In this document: positions 23,019 to 35,415 of the stretch, piece by piece
Layout: every line of letters begins with the position of its first letter
Position numbering within the stretch: the first letter of the stretch is position 1
Assembly: GCA_022559845.1 (NCBI GenBank)
Contig: CM040125.1
Coordinates: 326,871,829 to 326,935,828, forward strand
DNA: 64,000 bases
Direction of reading: 5' to 3'
From: Amorphophallus konjac
Taxonomy: Eukaryota > Streptophyta > Magnoliopsida > Alismatales > Araceae
The notes under the pieces: generated by a model
The model's database searches: none
The model's input: only the letters and a program-made list of their open reading frames with translations
What the model was told of the DNA's origin: nothing
Made by a program: the position numbers and the translations under genes

Positions 23019-23280
23019 CCTCACCCAACCGGGTGAGGCTTCACTACACGCTACTAACGTAGCAACACGGGGACGAACCCCAACCACACACGCTGCTTCC
23101 GTAGCAATGGACACACGGGGACAAGCCCCAACACACTGCCACCGCAGCACACACCCACACACAGAATCGGGGAATACACGCCGGACACTAAATCCACACG
23201 GAGACGCAGCTCCGACAACACATAACCAACCACAGGGAAACTTTCCCCACAATAAAACCCAACACACAGAGACGTAGCTC
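23019..23280. repeat. Hairpin cluster in the copia LTR R/U5 region
   Basis: Consecutive small inverted repeats: CCTCACCC-AACC-GGGTGAGG (23019-23038), GCTAC-TAAC-GTAGC (23050-23063), GGGGACGAACCCC (23069-23081), GGGGACAAGCCCC (23117-23129), CGGAGACGCAGCTCCG and GGGAAACTTTCCC further on. The region is repeated at about 30105-30370 in the other LTR. It lies downstream of the TATA box, so the RNA leader can fold into a chain of hairpins. Confidence 0.65.
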
Positions 23281-23697
23281 CGCCCACACACTATGATATT
23301 CGAGTTTGATAAAATAAAAGGATATACAATGAACACCCAAAATATTTATCTATGCTCAGCTAAAAGGATGGAAACCCTTGTAAATCGAAAATAGATGACT
23401 CAAGTAGATGCAAACAAGATGCAACAATGAACCCCCATGAGTAAAGAGAGGTTTTAGAAGATCTTCTCTAAGCCCCAAGTCGGAGGGTAGCCGGATGTTG
23501 ACAATAGAACGTCTATGCGTTCCTCTTTACGTTCCGCTCCTTTCTTCCTTCAATCACGATCGCAAACTCCTCCTGGATGTAGATGATATCCACGTTCTTC
23601 TCCAGCTCCTCTCCTTTCCCTCTTTCTTTTCCTACAAGACAAAGAGAAGTGTTAGCACATTAGAGTTCCTCTCTCAATTTCGGAGGTCACATATATG

Positions 23698-23705
23698 TAT
23701 TTATA
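23698..23705 (-). promoter_or_regulatory. TATA box of the copia LTR (3' copy; 30788-30795 in the 5' LTR)
   Basis: TATAAATA on the minus strand, retained in both LTRs. The palindrome array lies 170-350 bp upstream of it, in U3. Confidence 0.55.
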
Positions 23706-23869
23706 AGAGGCACCAAAAGACCCATATAACCCTCACAAAGTGTGTTAATAACACCCTTATATGTTCATTAGTAACTCAAGGGCATGTGGGTAAATTTTTA
23801 GCCCAAAAGGAGTCCATTTGATAGGGTTCCGATGGCCCACGATTTTCTCGCACGGACCTGCGAAAACAG

Positions 23870-24050
23870 GGGGGTCGACCCATCTGCCAGGGGGGTTGAC
23901 CCATTTCTGTCCAGAAGCTATTTTTTGCAGAATTTTTTACAGGGGTCGACCCACTTTCTGAGAGGGGTCGACCCACTTTCAGACATCCTTCTGTTTAGGC
24001 TTTTTCTTGCCCAGGGGTCGACCCATTGAGTGGGGGGGTCGACCCATTGA
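23870..24050. repeat. Palindrome array, GGGTCGACCC core
   Basis: Six copies of GGGGTCGACCCA or near variants at irregular spacing (near 23871, 23891, 23942, 23964, 24014 and 24036). The core is a perfect 10-bp palindrome. The second unit reads GGGTTGACCC, a CpG decay, while the 5' LTR has it intact (30979). Four of the six units are missing from the 5' LTR because of its internal deletion. Confidence 0.85.
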
Positions 24051-25768
24051 CCTTGAAACCTTATGAAATGATATTTAATACATTCCTAAAGACCTATACA
24101 TGCAACCCAATGTAACCAATCATGAATTAAAATATTTGGATCATGCATTAACATATGGAACTAGTTTTGAGTCCAACACCCAAAGGACATGAAATATGAT
24201 TATGAAGGCATTAGTATGAGGCACATAAATGTTTTATTCATATTTTCAACTCAAGAACCTCCTCAAGAACATGCATAAAGCACTTGGTAAAGAAACACCA
24301 AATCAATAGATCTTGCATAAAAGAATAGAAATCAACATGAGCATGATGCAATATGAACTACAATTATCAAATTGACAATTTGGAAGCCAATTAACCCCAA
24401 AGCCATGAAGCATAAACTAAGTCTAATCTCCCCACATGGAAATCCATCATAAGAAGATTCTTACCATGATTTCAGAGATTTCTGGACATAAATGAACCTG
24501 CACCTTTAGAAAATCAATTTCATGTTATGCTTTGATCCATGCAAATGAAGAACCCAACTTGAATGCATTTTCCACACAATACCACCTCTTCAATGCATTT
24601 CAACCTTGATGAACGTGCACATTAGTATGTTTACAGTGCAGCTATATGCACAATTGATTCACACATTTTCAAACCACATTTTTCACAAGTTCACATTTCA
24701 AATGCAATTTAATCAAGCTCACATGAATTAAAAGAATTGAGAGCAAACTCAAACCTCCACTTTGTACCCACAACCATTCATCCCGATACTTAATCAATCC
24801 AAGTGAAAAGAGCACCTACCTTAGATTTGTGTCATGAGAATAGATCTCTTAACTTGCATATTGAGCTTTTGCAATTCATCCACATGTAACTTTGAATGGA
24901 AGGCTTTTACTCCAAAAAGCCACACAAGCTTTCATTTCAGAAATAATTCATGCATGAAAAAAAAACCACCTCCAACACCAATTAAGCCATCTAGTTTGCA
25001 CAACGATGAAGGACCATAAAGAGCTCTTTGAAGAGGATGCATTAAACACAATGGAAGGCCACTAAAAATACACTTTCCCTCATTCAAAGGTCAAGTACAT
25101 TGAACCATCCATCAAGCACTATAAGAGAGCCTTTCACCCAAGATTCACCAAGTTCCTCACTGAAAATTAAAAGCAAATTGCCACTCAATGAAACAAGATA
25201 TTGGCATCTTTTTCACCACAATCCAATAAATGATTATGTCAAGGGACTAAGTGTCTTGCCACCCCAAAGGAAAAAACATGAGACTCTTTGATTCTACGAT
25301 ACCACTAGAAATGTATTCATGAAAGCATTTTCAAAGTACCGAAACCTCAATTAGGAGTTGAGACATTTAGACATGTATTTGATATGTATGAGACTTATTC
25401 AACCCAAATACATCAATAACCATGTGAGGCATGTTAGGACTCAAACTTCTCAAAACTCCCACGAGCAATATGCAATGAACAACGTTCAACATAAATGCAT
25501 GATTTTACATGGGTCCAAGAAATATGATGATCTTTTTTAACAAAAGGCAACCAAGCACTGCACATGTATCTCATTCAACTCAAATAGGTCAATGTTCATG
25601 TAAAATAGGTTACGACTTAGAACACCTCAAATGTCCCATGATAAATATGCAAGAACCACATCCATGATATGCAAGAGCCAAGGGACATTTTCATAAAACT
25701 TACACATAATATTTTGTTATCATCAAAACTATCACAAAAGACAATGAGGGAGCGCAACGAACCCAACA

Positions 25769-25782
25769 ATCTCCCCCTTTTT
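25769..25782 (-). other. Polypurine tract of the copia element
   Basis: The minus strand reads AAAAAGGGGGAGAT directly before TGTTGG of the 3' LTR. Further AGGGGGAGA tracts occur at about 25797-25812, 27017-27026 and 27050-27060; multiplied PPT-like tracts upstream of the 3' LTR are described for Sireviruses. Confidence 0.8.
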
Positions 25783-26579
25783 GATGATGACAAAATATTG
25801 TGACCATCCAAAACTCTCTCCCCCTTTGGCATTATCAAAAAGTGGGGGTTTAGATGACAAATGTGAAATACCAACATGAATGATAGATAATGAAATATCA
25901 ATGGCGCACGAACCCAGCAATGACCGACCATTAAAGGAAGGTGTGTGAACCATGAAGACCAAGCAAGAAATGACATGTGATGTGCAGTATGTAGGATGTC
26001 AAACTTATATGCAAATGCTCAATTTTTGAATTTTGTTCAAAATTATATACAAGATGACCAAACTATGCACAAGTTTTGCGGAAAGCACATTATTCTTCCC
26101 CAATTGTCAAGAACAAAAACCAACTGACAATGGGTTTATTTAACCTATTATTTGCAAGTATAAGCTAAAGATGCATCAAGATGAAGTGTGATATGAACAA
26201 ATCAAATCAAACAGTCAAGCATTCAAGCATGCATAATAAGATATAGACTCATGCAAGCCCATTCGGGACGGGTGTAAGGATTATGCAATTGATTATAGAA
26301 TATGATGTGCATGTACTATACTAAGAAGGTCGTGCTTACATAAATAAAGTACTACATTAACCATGAAAGATGACTGATTCGTAAATGACATTCAAACAAA
26401 CAAACCCAAAGTGCATATGCGATGATTGAGTAATGAGTTCCAAGGTAATATGAAAAATCATATTTTCTAAAGAACACTAAACGGAACATATCATCCATAC
26501 ACTTCCATACACAATGCTCGAATATTGGTAGCTACGTGTGACCCCAAATTTTTATTTGATTATTATAAATGGTGTGACT

Positions 26580-26825
26580 AACCTTTTGACATGCGTCATG
26601 CCCTTTGTTTCAGGGGCAATTTCCGGTTACTCAGTTTCGTCACTTTTTATGATGTGGATGAGACACTTTTCGACACGAGTTGTACCCTTTGTCTCAGGGG
26701 CACTTCCCGGCTACTCTGTGGCAGATCACACTTATTTTCATATGGATTAGTTTCTCCTTTCGATGTGAGTTTTCTCCTTTATTTCAGGGGGGATTCCCGA
26801 CTACTTGGATACACGTTCCACTAAT
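26580..26825. repeat. Three degenerate ~80-bp tandem units in the copia interior
   Basis: Units contain CCCTTTGTTTCAGGGGCAATTT, then CCCTTTGTCTCAGGGGCACTTC, then TCCTTTATTTCAGGGGGGATTC, each followed by CCGGTTACT/CCGGCTACT/CCGACTACT. No coding frame is evident; the 25790-27796 interval is otherwise AT-rich and non-coding. Confidence 0.6.
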
Positions 26826-27796
26826 ATGACTTTTGAAGGGGTAAACACCTTTTACCTCACGAGACATGTGATTTCTATGTAGAGAATAAATAGCCCACTA
26901 AAGTGTAGAGTAGAAAATAGTAATCCTTATTAGATTGAATCATTATCTCAAAAAGGTGTATTTTGTGTGGGTGGTTGTATTGAATGTAAAAGATGAATTA
27001 GTCTTATCACAGTAATGTCTCCCCCTAAATGTATGCACGGTTATAAAAAATCTCCCCCTTAATATATGCCATGTAACAAACATGTCTTAATCAATGCAAT
27101 TTCATTTAGCATGGGAAGGGTCATAGAAGGAGTCAAAAAGTGGTTGTATAAAATATATACATGCAATCAACCAGGGATCTTTCAATATTTTCAAGCAAGT
27201 GATTATCGGTACTTGGCGGAGAACGTAGGTCCGAAGACCACCATCGCGCATAGTGGAAGTATGTAGTTGGACATAATCCAACCTTCTCTTACCACCATTT
27301 GATATACCGGATAATCATGACATTTAAGCACGCAAAGATAGAGGGTATGCACAAGTATATGCACGTGAATGCAAAATTGATGTTAAATCATTTCTATTCA
27401 CAAGTATGCACTGATATGTGCATGTGTTTTCTATGTATGCAAGTAAACGCATGTAAATGGATGCAGGGTGTGTGTATGATATGTGCAATGTATCATGCAA
27501 GTAAGCATATAAGGTGAATTTGTAAAAGTGAATCATTATTTGCAGGATGTGATTGGAAGAGTGAAAGATATTATCCACAGACCAAGGCTTTCAAACCTAA
27601 ATTGTTATTTGCAAGAAGCAAGTAAGAGGTGTATATGAAATAAAAGTCATGTATGTCAAAGATGAAGTATTCAAGAGCAGAATTTATTCACAAAATGTGA
27701 AACAGAAACTGTTCAAATGGAGGTACCAAATTTTTCTCAAGATTCAAGCTCTTACCAAGGTTAAGTAATCAAATAGGAAACAGTATACCAAATTCA

Positions 27797-29670
27797 TTAC
27801 CTGATAAGCTCATCATTTCGTTGCCTTGAAGGATCTTTATTTATCATTGGTTTCTTCCTTCTCAAGGCACCCCTGCAAGACGAAATTCTCATTTTGGAGT
27901 TTTGGGGTACCCAAGCCATCTTGGGTCCCGAGGGGTTAGTTCTTACACGAACAGATGAATTCTTATTTTTCTTAGCAAACCATTCATCATCAAATATCAT
28001 AGTAGAACAGTCATCCATGGAATGACCATTCTCTCCACAATAAAAACAGTAAGAAGTTCTTCTTCTCATGGATCATTTTCATCATTTTTCATTGAAACAC
28101 AATTATTCATGACATGTCCAAGACCACCACAGTAATGGCAGGAGATGTTCCTTTTAAGAGACCATTCATCATCATTTATCTTCTTAAGGCAATTTTCAAA
28201 AATATGGCCGTATAGTCCACAGTAAAAACAATAAACATTGCAGTTTTTCTTCATTGATATTTTAGGATTTTTAGATTTATCAAGAATTTTCTTTTGTGAC
28301 TTCAATGCTTCATTGTCATCAAATTCCTTCAAAAAATAATTATACATATCATGGCCAAATTTTTCACAATAATAGCATGAAACATTTTTCCTTTTATTTG
28401 TTGCATGATCATGTTTAACAGATGAAATTTTTTCATGCACACAAGAGCATTCAACAGCATCCTTTTGTTTTTCAATTCCTTTATCACACAAATGCAAAGA
28501 TTCATTTAATCTCTCGATTTTATTTTGTAGATTCAAAATTTGGAAGTGAGAGTTAGCAACCTCTTATTCACATGAAACAATTTTCTCATTCAACAGGAAA
28601 TTAACAATTTTGTGACTTTCAATTTCTTGTTCAAGAATTTTCAAGTTGTCACAATCATCAGTGATTACACATTTTCCTTTCTCAAAATTTTCAAGACTTT
28701 TTAATTTACTTTCAAGCAATGAGATTTGAGTCAGCAACTCACTATTTTTATTTTGGAGTTTTTCAAATGAATTTCTGTTCATAGAAGTGTGTTCAAGTTC
28801 TTTTATTTGAAAACTCACATTTTCACCAACCATTCTACCCATTGTTTCATTGTTTTCAAATTTTTCATTCAAATTTCTGAAGCTTTCTATTTCCTTTGTA
28901 AGTTCCTTCAGCTTACTTGACTTATCAACATTCAGATTTGCTTTCCCTTTCTCCAAAAGAAGGACTTTTTCAGACAGAGAGGTATTCAATATTTTCAGTT
29001 TCTCATTGTCTTTTTCAATGTGTTGAAATTCTGAATTTTTATCCAATAAGGATTTGTTTTCAGATTTAAGATTTTCAATCATTTCTTTGAGTTCTTCTTC
29101 AACAAGCATATGAGATTTAATTGATTTTTCATGCTCAATGTATTTTTCACATGCATAATTATAAACACACGAGTTTTCAATTTTCTTTTTGAGTTTTCGA
29201 TTTTTCAATTTTATTATTTTATATCTTTCAAGCAACTCATCATAGGCATCCATTAATTCTTCAAAACTTAATTCATCATCAGAATTTGAGTCAGAAGATA
29301 CCTCGGAGCTTTCCTTACTTTGACGCTCAATGTCATTGTTTGCCACAAGGCATTCGCCATTCTGACTTTCTTTTTGGGCTTCCTTTAGCCCGTCCCAAAT
29401 TTCTTTTGCTGATCTGCAATCAGAAACAAACGAAAATTTCTTAATGCAAACAGCAGCTTTGAGAGCATTCAAAACATAGACATTATCAGAATTCAATTTT
29501 TCATGCTCATCGATCCATTTTAGCTCATTCTTGGGCAAGACATGTGGACCATGAGTGATCAATCTCATGAGCTTTGGATCAACATTTGAAATCCACACAC
29601 AAATTTTACCGAGCCATGCAGCATAATCAAACCCATCAAAGACAGGGATCAAATTCAAACTAGCCATCAT
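27797..29670 (-). pseudogene. gag: Copia gag with multiple zinc knuckles
   Basis: Nucleocapsid-capsid protein of a Ty1/copia element. It starts at 29670 with an N-terminal copia gag segment (FDGFDYAAWLGKICVWI, then SAKEIWDGLKEA), followed by about 200 residues of Lys/Glu/Asn-rich coiled-coil-like sequence. Four CX2CX4HX4C-type knuckles follow: CYYCEKFGHDMYNY (last Cys replaced by Tyr), CFYCGLYGHIFENC, CHYCGGLGHVMNNC and CFYCGENGHSMDDC. It ends with a segment containing SGPKMAWVP, typical of the gag end before pol. The reading frame has a TAA at about 28561-28563 and a frameshift near 28067 between knuckles 3 and 4. No pol follows. Confidence 0.8.
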
Positions 29671-29723
29671 GAAAATAATCTTTACTCTACGACCGCAAGG
29701 TCGACAAAAAAAATCAGAGATGA

Positions 29724-29737
29724 GGCTCTGATACTAA
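29724..29737 (-). other. Primer-binding site of the copia element
   Basis: The minus strand reads TTAGTATCAGAGCC one base after the 5' LTR end, matching initiator tRNA-Met with the LTR-proximal bases off. Confidence 0.8.
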
Positions 29738-29738
29738 T

Positions 29739-31194
29739 TGTTGGCCCAATGAGATGGCGGACAAGAAGGGGGGTTGAATTGTCCCCTTGACCGAGATGGC
29801 GGATTTTAAAAACTTTCTTAACTGAACACAATGGAATTAAAACAAACTACTTGATTAGTCTAAACAAACATGAGATTTAAAAGGTTCTCTCGATCTTTCC
29901 GATCTCACTCGTAATAACAATGCAACCGTTAGATAAAATTATGCCTAACACGGATAACAGAAGTAGCAGTGTGCAGTGGTGTAGTGAGTAAAAATCTATT
30001 AAATTAACCTGTGAAGGGAGATAGAAGAAAAGGACAAACGCACAGGCATTCACACGAGACAAGGATTTTTAGGTGGTTCGGTACCACGACGGGCTCCCTA
30101 CGTCCACCCCTCACCCAACCGGGTGAGGCTTCACTACACGCTACTAACGTAGCAACACGGGGACGAACCCCAACCACACACGCTGCTTCCGTAGCAATGC
30201 ACACATGGGGACAAGCCCCAACACACTGCCACCGTAGCACACACCCACACACAGAATCGGGGAACACACCTCGGACACTAAATCCACACGGAGACACAGC
30301 TCCGACAACACAACCAACCACAGGGAAACTTTCCCAACAATAAAACCCAACACACGGAGACGCAGCTCCGCCCACACACTATGATATTTCGAGTTTGATA
30401 AAATAAAAGGATATACAATGAACACCCAAAATATTTATCTATGCTCAGCTAAAAGGATGGAAACCCTTGTAAATCGAAAATAGATGACTCAAGTAGATGC
30501 AAACAAGATGCAACAATGAACCCCCATGAGTAAAGAGAGGTTTTAGAAGATCTTCTCTAAGCCCCAAGTCGGAGGGTAGCCGGATGTCGACAATAAGAAC
30601 GTCTATGCGTTCCTCTTTACGTTCCGCTCCTTTCTTCCTTCAATCACGATCGTAAACTCCTCCTGGATGTAGATGATATCCACGTTCTTCTCCAGCTCCT
30701 CTCCTTTCCCTCTTTCTTTTCCTACAAGACAAAGAGAAATGTTAGCACATTAGAGTTCCTCTGTCAATTTCGGAGGTCACATATATGTATTTATAAGAGG
30801 CACCAAAAGACCCATATAACCCTCACAAAGTGTGTTAATAACACCCTTATATGTTCATTAGTAACTCAAGGGCATGCGGGTAAATTTTCAGCCCAAAAGG
30901 AGTCCATTTGATAGGGTTTCGATGGCCCACGATTTTCTCGCACGGACCTACGAAAACAGGGGGGTCGACCCATCTGCCAGGGGGGGTCGACCCATCTCAT
31001 TCAACTCAAATAGGTCAATGTTCATGTAAAACAGGTTACGACCTAGAACACCTCAAATGTCCCATGATAAATATGTAAGAACCACATCCATGATATGCAA
31101 GAGCCAAGGGACATTTTCATAAAACTTACACACAATATTTTGTTATCATCAAAACTATCACAAAAGACAATGAGGGAGCGCAACGAACCCAACA
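29739..31194 (-). repeat. 5' LTR of the copia element, with internal deletion
   Basis: 1456 bp against 3122 bp for the 3' LTR. 29739-30993 matches 22647-23895 and 30994-31194 matches about 25566-25768, so about 1.67 kb is missing. The join is at CCCATCT, with a few bases of microhomology between the two ends. The TATA box and downstream hairpins remain; most of the palindrome array is gone. Confidence 0.88.
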
Positions 31195-31268
31195 AAGGCT
31201 ACTGATTAGCCCTTAGAAAGGAACAAAAAGGATGAGGGGCAAGGGCTAAAATGTACAACCAATAGAAA

Positions 31269-34200
31269 CTAACGAAGAAGGATGGCTGGCAGTCCAGCCT
31301 TATCAATTCTAAAGGCTCCCTTGGCCATTTGCGGGAGGTCCCCTACTTGTGTGAATATAGTGTTATCAATAACCTTGCATGCATAAGAGGCTAGGGAATC
31401 AGCTACTTGATTCCCTTCTCTGAAGATATGCCAAGCCAAACACCCACTGTCATGAAGAAGATCCAAGGTCCTTTTCTACCATGGAAGGACCATCCAGCTT
31501 GGGGCCATACTTTTCCGTATTGCCTCTATTAGGAGGGCACAGTCCGAATACACGGCTGCCAGCTTTATTCTACATTTTTTCGCAATGGCTAAACCATCAT
31601 GAAGGGCCCTTGCCTCTGCCAGCATGCTATTGCCTTGGCCATAATGGAAAGCAAAACCAACGATGAGATTGCCTGCAAAGTCCCTGATGCATCCACCACC
31701 TCCACTCATGCCGGGGTTGCCCTTCGAGGCCCCATCTACATGCAGTGTAAAATCATGTGCAGCCAATCGACAGAAGACCAATAATGGCTGTTTAATTTCA
31801 ACCCGGGGATATAATTGAAATGAGGCTAAGCATTTAAGCTGAGCTGGAGATATATGCTTGTGAAAACTTAGCTTGTCCAACACCAATGCTATAGAAGAGA
31901 TAATCTTCCTTTTAATAGAAGCACTGCTAAGGGCTACTCCTTCAAATCTCAGAGCACATCTATGTTTCCATATTTCCCATAGCATCTGGATTACAACATA
32001 CATCCCAACAAAATTTATTGCAGATAGCATGTTGGTTCCAGATAATAGATTCCAGCAACGGGTTGTAATATGATCACTAAGACTAATCTTATTACTTACC
32101 AGGGGGTGCACCCAGCCCCATAACTCAGAAGCCAGCTCACTAAAGATAAAAACATGGTTGGGGTCTTCTTGGGCACGGGATGAGTAGCAGCTGCACCTTG
32201 AGACCATTTGAATTTCGCAGTCAGCCACCCCGCTATCAACCGGCACAGCTCGATGGATTAATTTCCAAGTGAATAGAGCTGCCCTTGAAGCAATGTCAGA
32301 GTGCCATAGCTTAGCCCAGGCTGGCCTCCGAATACCTTTGGTGTGGATCATATTACATGCTGACTTTACAGAAAAGTTGCCCTTTAATGTGCTAGTCCAA
32401 ACACAGATATCTGCCTCATTGCTGGGTTGGATGTATGGAATATGAAAATTGTTGCTAAGAAGACCCCTAGCAATATGTTGAGAATCCAGGAGCATATCTC
32501 TGACAGAAGCCAGAGGGAGATCATCACCTCTATTCCTACCATCGGCCAGTGTAACATTAATGGCAGGGCCATTACCAGTCCAGTTATCTCTCAAAAAGTC
32601 TATTTCTGCCCCACTTCCAACAAGCCACATGCTGTTATTGATTAAGATTCCTTTAGCTTGCCTGAAGACTGCCAAGGGCATTCCTGCAGGGAAAGGTTTA
32701 GTACAGTTTGCAAAATGAGATTTGATGAAACGTTGCCTGGCATACCTAGACCAGAGGGAAGACCCATGAACAATGTTCCACAAAATTTTAATTGCCAAGG
32801 AAATTTGAACCCATTGTAAATCTCTGATTCCCAATCCTCCCTCTAACCGAGACCTCTGTATTTCTGACCAAGCTACCCAATGTCTACGGTTATTGCCACC
32901 ACTGCCTTGCCAGAAAAAATTAGCACACTGACTGTCAATGAACATGATAACCTTCTTTGGGACAAAACAAGCTGAAGCAAGGTAGATTGGCATGCTATGC
33001 AGAACAGAATCTATTAGTACAACTCTGCCAGCTTGGGATAAAAGTTTGGATTTCCAACCTTCCAGCTTGATCTGAACCCTATCTATCAAGGATTTAAATT
33101 CAGAGCAAAGGTATCTGCCCTTTTTAACAGGAATTCCAAGATAGTTGATACCAGTAGTCAGATTCTTGTATCCTGTAAGAATATGAATAGACTGTTTTAG
33201 GGAGGGAGGTGCTTTAGCTGAAAGAATAAAGCAACTTTTATTTACATTCACTTGATGCCCCGAACAATGCTCATAACTGCATATGAATTGTTAAAATGCC
33301 ACAATATTCTGTCTGCTAGCATTTAGGAAAACCAGTGTATCATCTGCATATAGCAAGTGTGAAATCTGCATAGACTGCCTGGGCCCTTTGTAGCCATGTA
33401 AACCTCCAGATTGAAATAGGGCTAAGAGGCCTCTACTAAGAACTTTAGAAGCAATTATGAACAAATATGGGGCTATGGGATCCCCTTGCCTAATGCCCCT
33501 GCTGGACTTGAAAAAGCATGATGCCACTCCATTAAAATTAACCGAAAACCAACAATTGTATAGAAGCATTCCAATGTATGAAGTAAATCTGGTACTAAAC
33601 CCAAATTTCCTCATGACAGCCAAGATGAAATCCCATTCCATCCTATCATAGGCTTTGGCCATGTCAAGCTTAATGATCATATTATGACCTCTTACCTTTT
33701 TATTTATATCCATCATTAACTGCTGAGCAAGAGCAACATTATCTAAAATTAACCTCCCCTTCACAAAGGCCCCTTGCTCCACTGATATTATACTTGGCAA
33801 TAAAGGAGCCAATCTTTCAGAGATAATCCGGGAGATAATTTTATATGAAAAGTTGCACAAGCTAATTGGTCTGAAATCACTAAAGGACCTGGGCTCTAGC
33901 ACCTTGGGGATTAAAGTAATGAGAGAGGAAGATATACCTCTTGGAAGAGGGAAGCCTTCGAAGAATGCACAAACAGCTTCGGTGACATCCTGCCCAATTA
34001 TATCCCAGACTACTGTAAAGAATTCTCCAGAGAACCCATCCGGGCCAGGAGAGCTGGAGCCCTTTAATGACCACACTGCTTCCCGGACTTCTGAAGCATC
34101 TGGTATAGCACACAGAGTGGAGTTCTGAGCTTCAGTAATAACATGTGTAATGCATTCCATCATATTAGGATTTATTAAGTGTTCCTCAGTAGAGAACAAG

Positions 34201-35415
34201 TTCTTGAAGTAAGCCTCAGCATGACTCCTCAGAGATTCCTGATTATCACACCACTCTTCAGGATCACCTACCCTCAATCTTCTGATAGCATTCCTCCTTC
34301 TATTGCATTGAGCAACAGCATGGTAAAAAGAAGTATTTCTGTCCCCACATTCTATCCAATCTACTCTGGACTTCCGGTTCCAGAATATTTCTTCTCTGAG
34401 TAAAGCTTGGAGGAGACTTGCATTGGCAGCATTGAGCCCTTCTTTATTTATTGGAGAAGGGTCAGAGTCATAAGTATTCTGTTTAAGTTCCACTTCAGAT
34501 TCAGCAGAACTTATGTTTAGAAATACATCCCCAAAGACTTCCTTATTCCATTTCTGCAGAGAGTCCTTGATAGTCTTCAATTTAACAAAGAGCCTAACCA
34601 GGGCATTTGGATGATTGATTTTGGTTTGCTGCCATACATTAGAGATTAATTGCTTAAAGGATATATGGGTACACCACATCCTCTGGAAGATGAAACGGCC
34701 AGGGCAGTTGGACAAGCTGTCTATATAAAGGAGCAAGGGAGCATGGTCAGAGGGACCTCTAGGCAAGTGTTTAATAGTCAGTAGAGGATTAACAGAATGG
34801 CAAGAATTTGTTCACTAATACACGATCAAGTCTTGCCCTTATGTTAGCGGTGCCAGCTCTATTATTGGTCCAGGTCATTGCAGGCCCTTGAAATCCAGCA
34901 TCGAAAAGGCCAACAGAACAAAGAAAAGTGTTGAACTCAGACATAGAAGCTAGAGCCGAGAGGCCACCTCCTATCTTCTCAGAGGGCCTCAGAACACAAT
35001 TAAAATCACCCCCCACCAACTAGGGGATTGTAACAGAAGCAGCAAAAAGAGCTAGTTCACTGAAAAGGGACTGTCTGAGATGAAGAGCACATGAGGCATA
35101 TACAAAAGAATAGTATGTACAGAATGTATTATTCACTTTCAGTCCAAGAGTTATATATTGAAAAGAGGAAGCAATAACCTCCAAATTGTAGCTGTCGTGC
35201 CAGAAGATCCAAATCTTAGAGTCAAGAGAGTTGTTACCTGCAAACCTCCCAAGCTTGAGATATCTTCCCAATTGAGGAGCTTTATTAAGACTCAACATAG
35301 GTTCACTAATGGCCACCTCATTGACCTTATTAGATTGTACTATATGTTTCAAGCTTATATGGGAACCAGTGTTCCCTACCCCATGAATATTCCAAATAAG
35401 AATTGGTTGAATCAT
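31269..35415 (-). pseudogene. LINE ORF2: endonuclease, reverse transcriptase, RNase H
   Basis: APE-type endonuclease from 35415 (MIQPILIWN, later VGGDFNCVLRPSEK and TWTNN), then RT from about 34766 with SLITLIPK, QGAFVKGR, MAKAYDRMEW, RQGDP and the catalytic YADD at 33339-33350. A zf-RVT-like segment (WHSDIASRAALFTWKL) follows, then an RNase H domain with VDGASKGNPG, AEARALHDGL and VYSDC. An RNase H tail is characteristic of a large plant L1 group. Breaks: TAG at about 35020-35022, a 1-nt frameshift near 34790, TAA at about 33291 and TAG at about 31476. The start overlaps the ORF1 stop as ATGA. Confidence 0.9.

Larger units (their letters stand above)
22647..25768 (-). repeat. 3' LTR of the copia element
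   Basis: 3122 bp, TGTTGGGTTCGTTGCG at 25768 to GGGCCAACA at 22647 on the minus strand. It includes a GGGTCGACCC palindrome array (23870-24050), a TATA box (23698-23705) and a hairpin-rich transcribed region (23019-23280). 24060-25560 is AT-rich and holds nothing else I recognise. Confidence 0.88.
22647..31194 (-). mobile_element. Gag-only Sirevirus-like Ty1/copia element inserted in the LINE 3' UTR
   Basis: Minus-strand element with LTR ends TGTTGG/CCAACA: 5' LTR 29739-31194 (internally deleted), primer-binding site 29724-29737, gag 27797-29670, a 2 kb non-coding interior, polypurine tract 25769-25782, 3' LTR 22647-25768. The direct repeat AAGG flanks it (22643-22646, 31195-31198); a fifth TSD base is not matched. 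No protease, integrase, RT or RNase H is present, so it depends on helper elements. The GGGGGAGA-type polypurine context and multi-knuckle gag fit the Sirevirus (Maximus/SIRE) lineage. Confidence 0.85.

Noticed and set aside
23870..24050. CRISPR-like array
   Set aside because: Units are short palindromes at irregular spacing inside an LTR of a eukaryotic element; no spacer pattern or cas genes.
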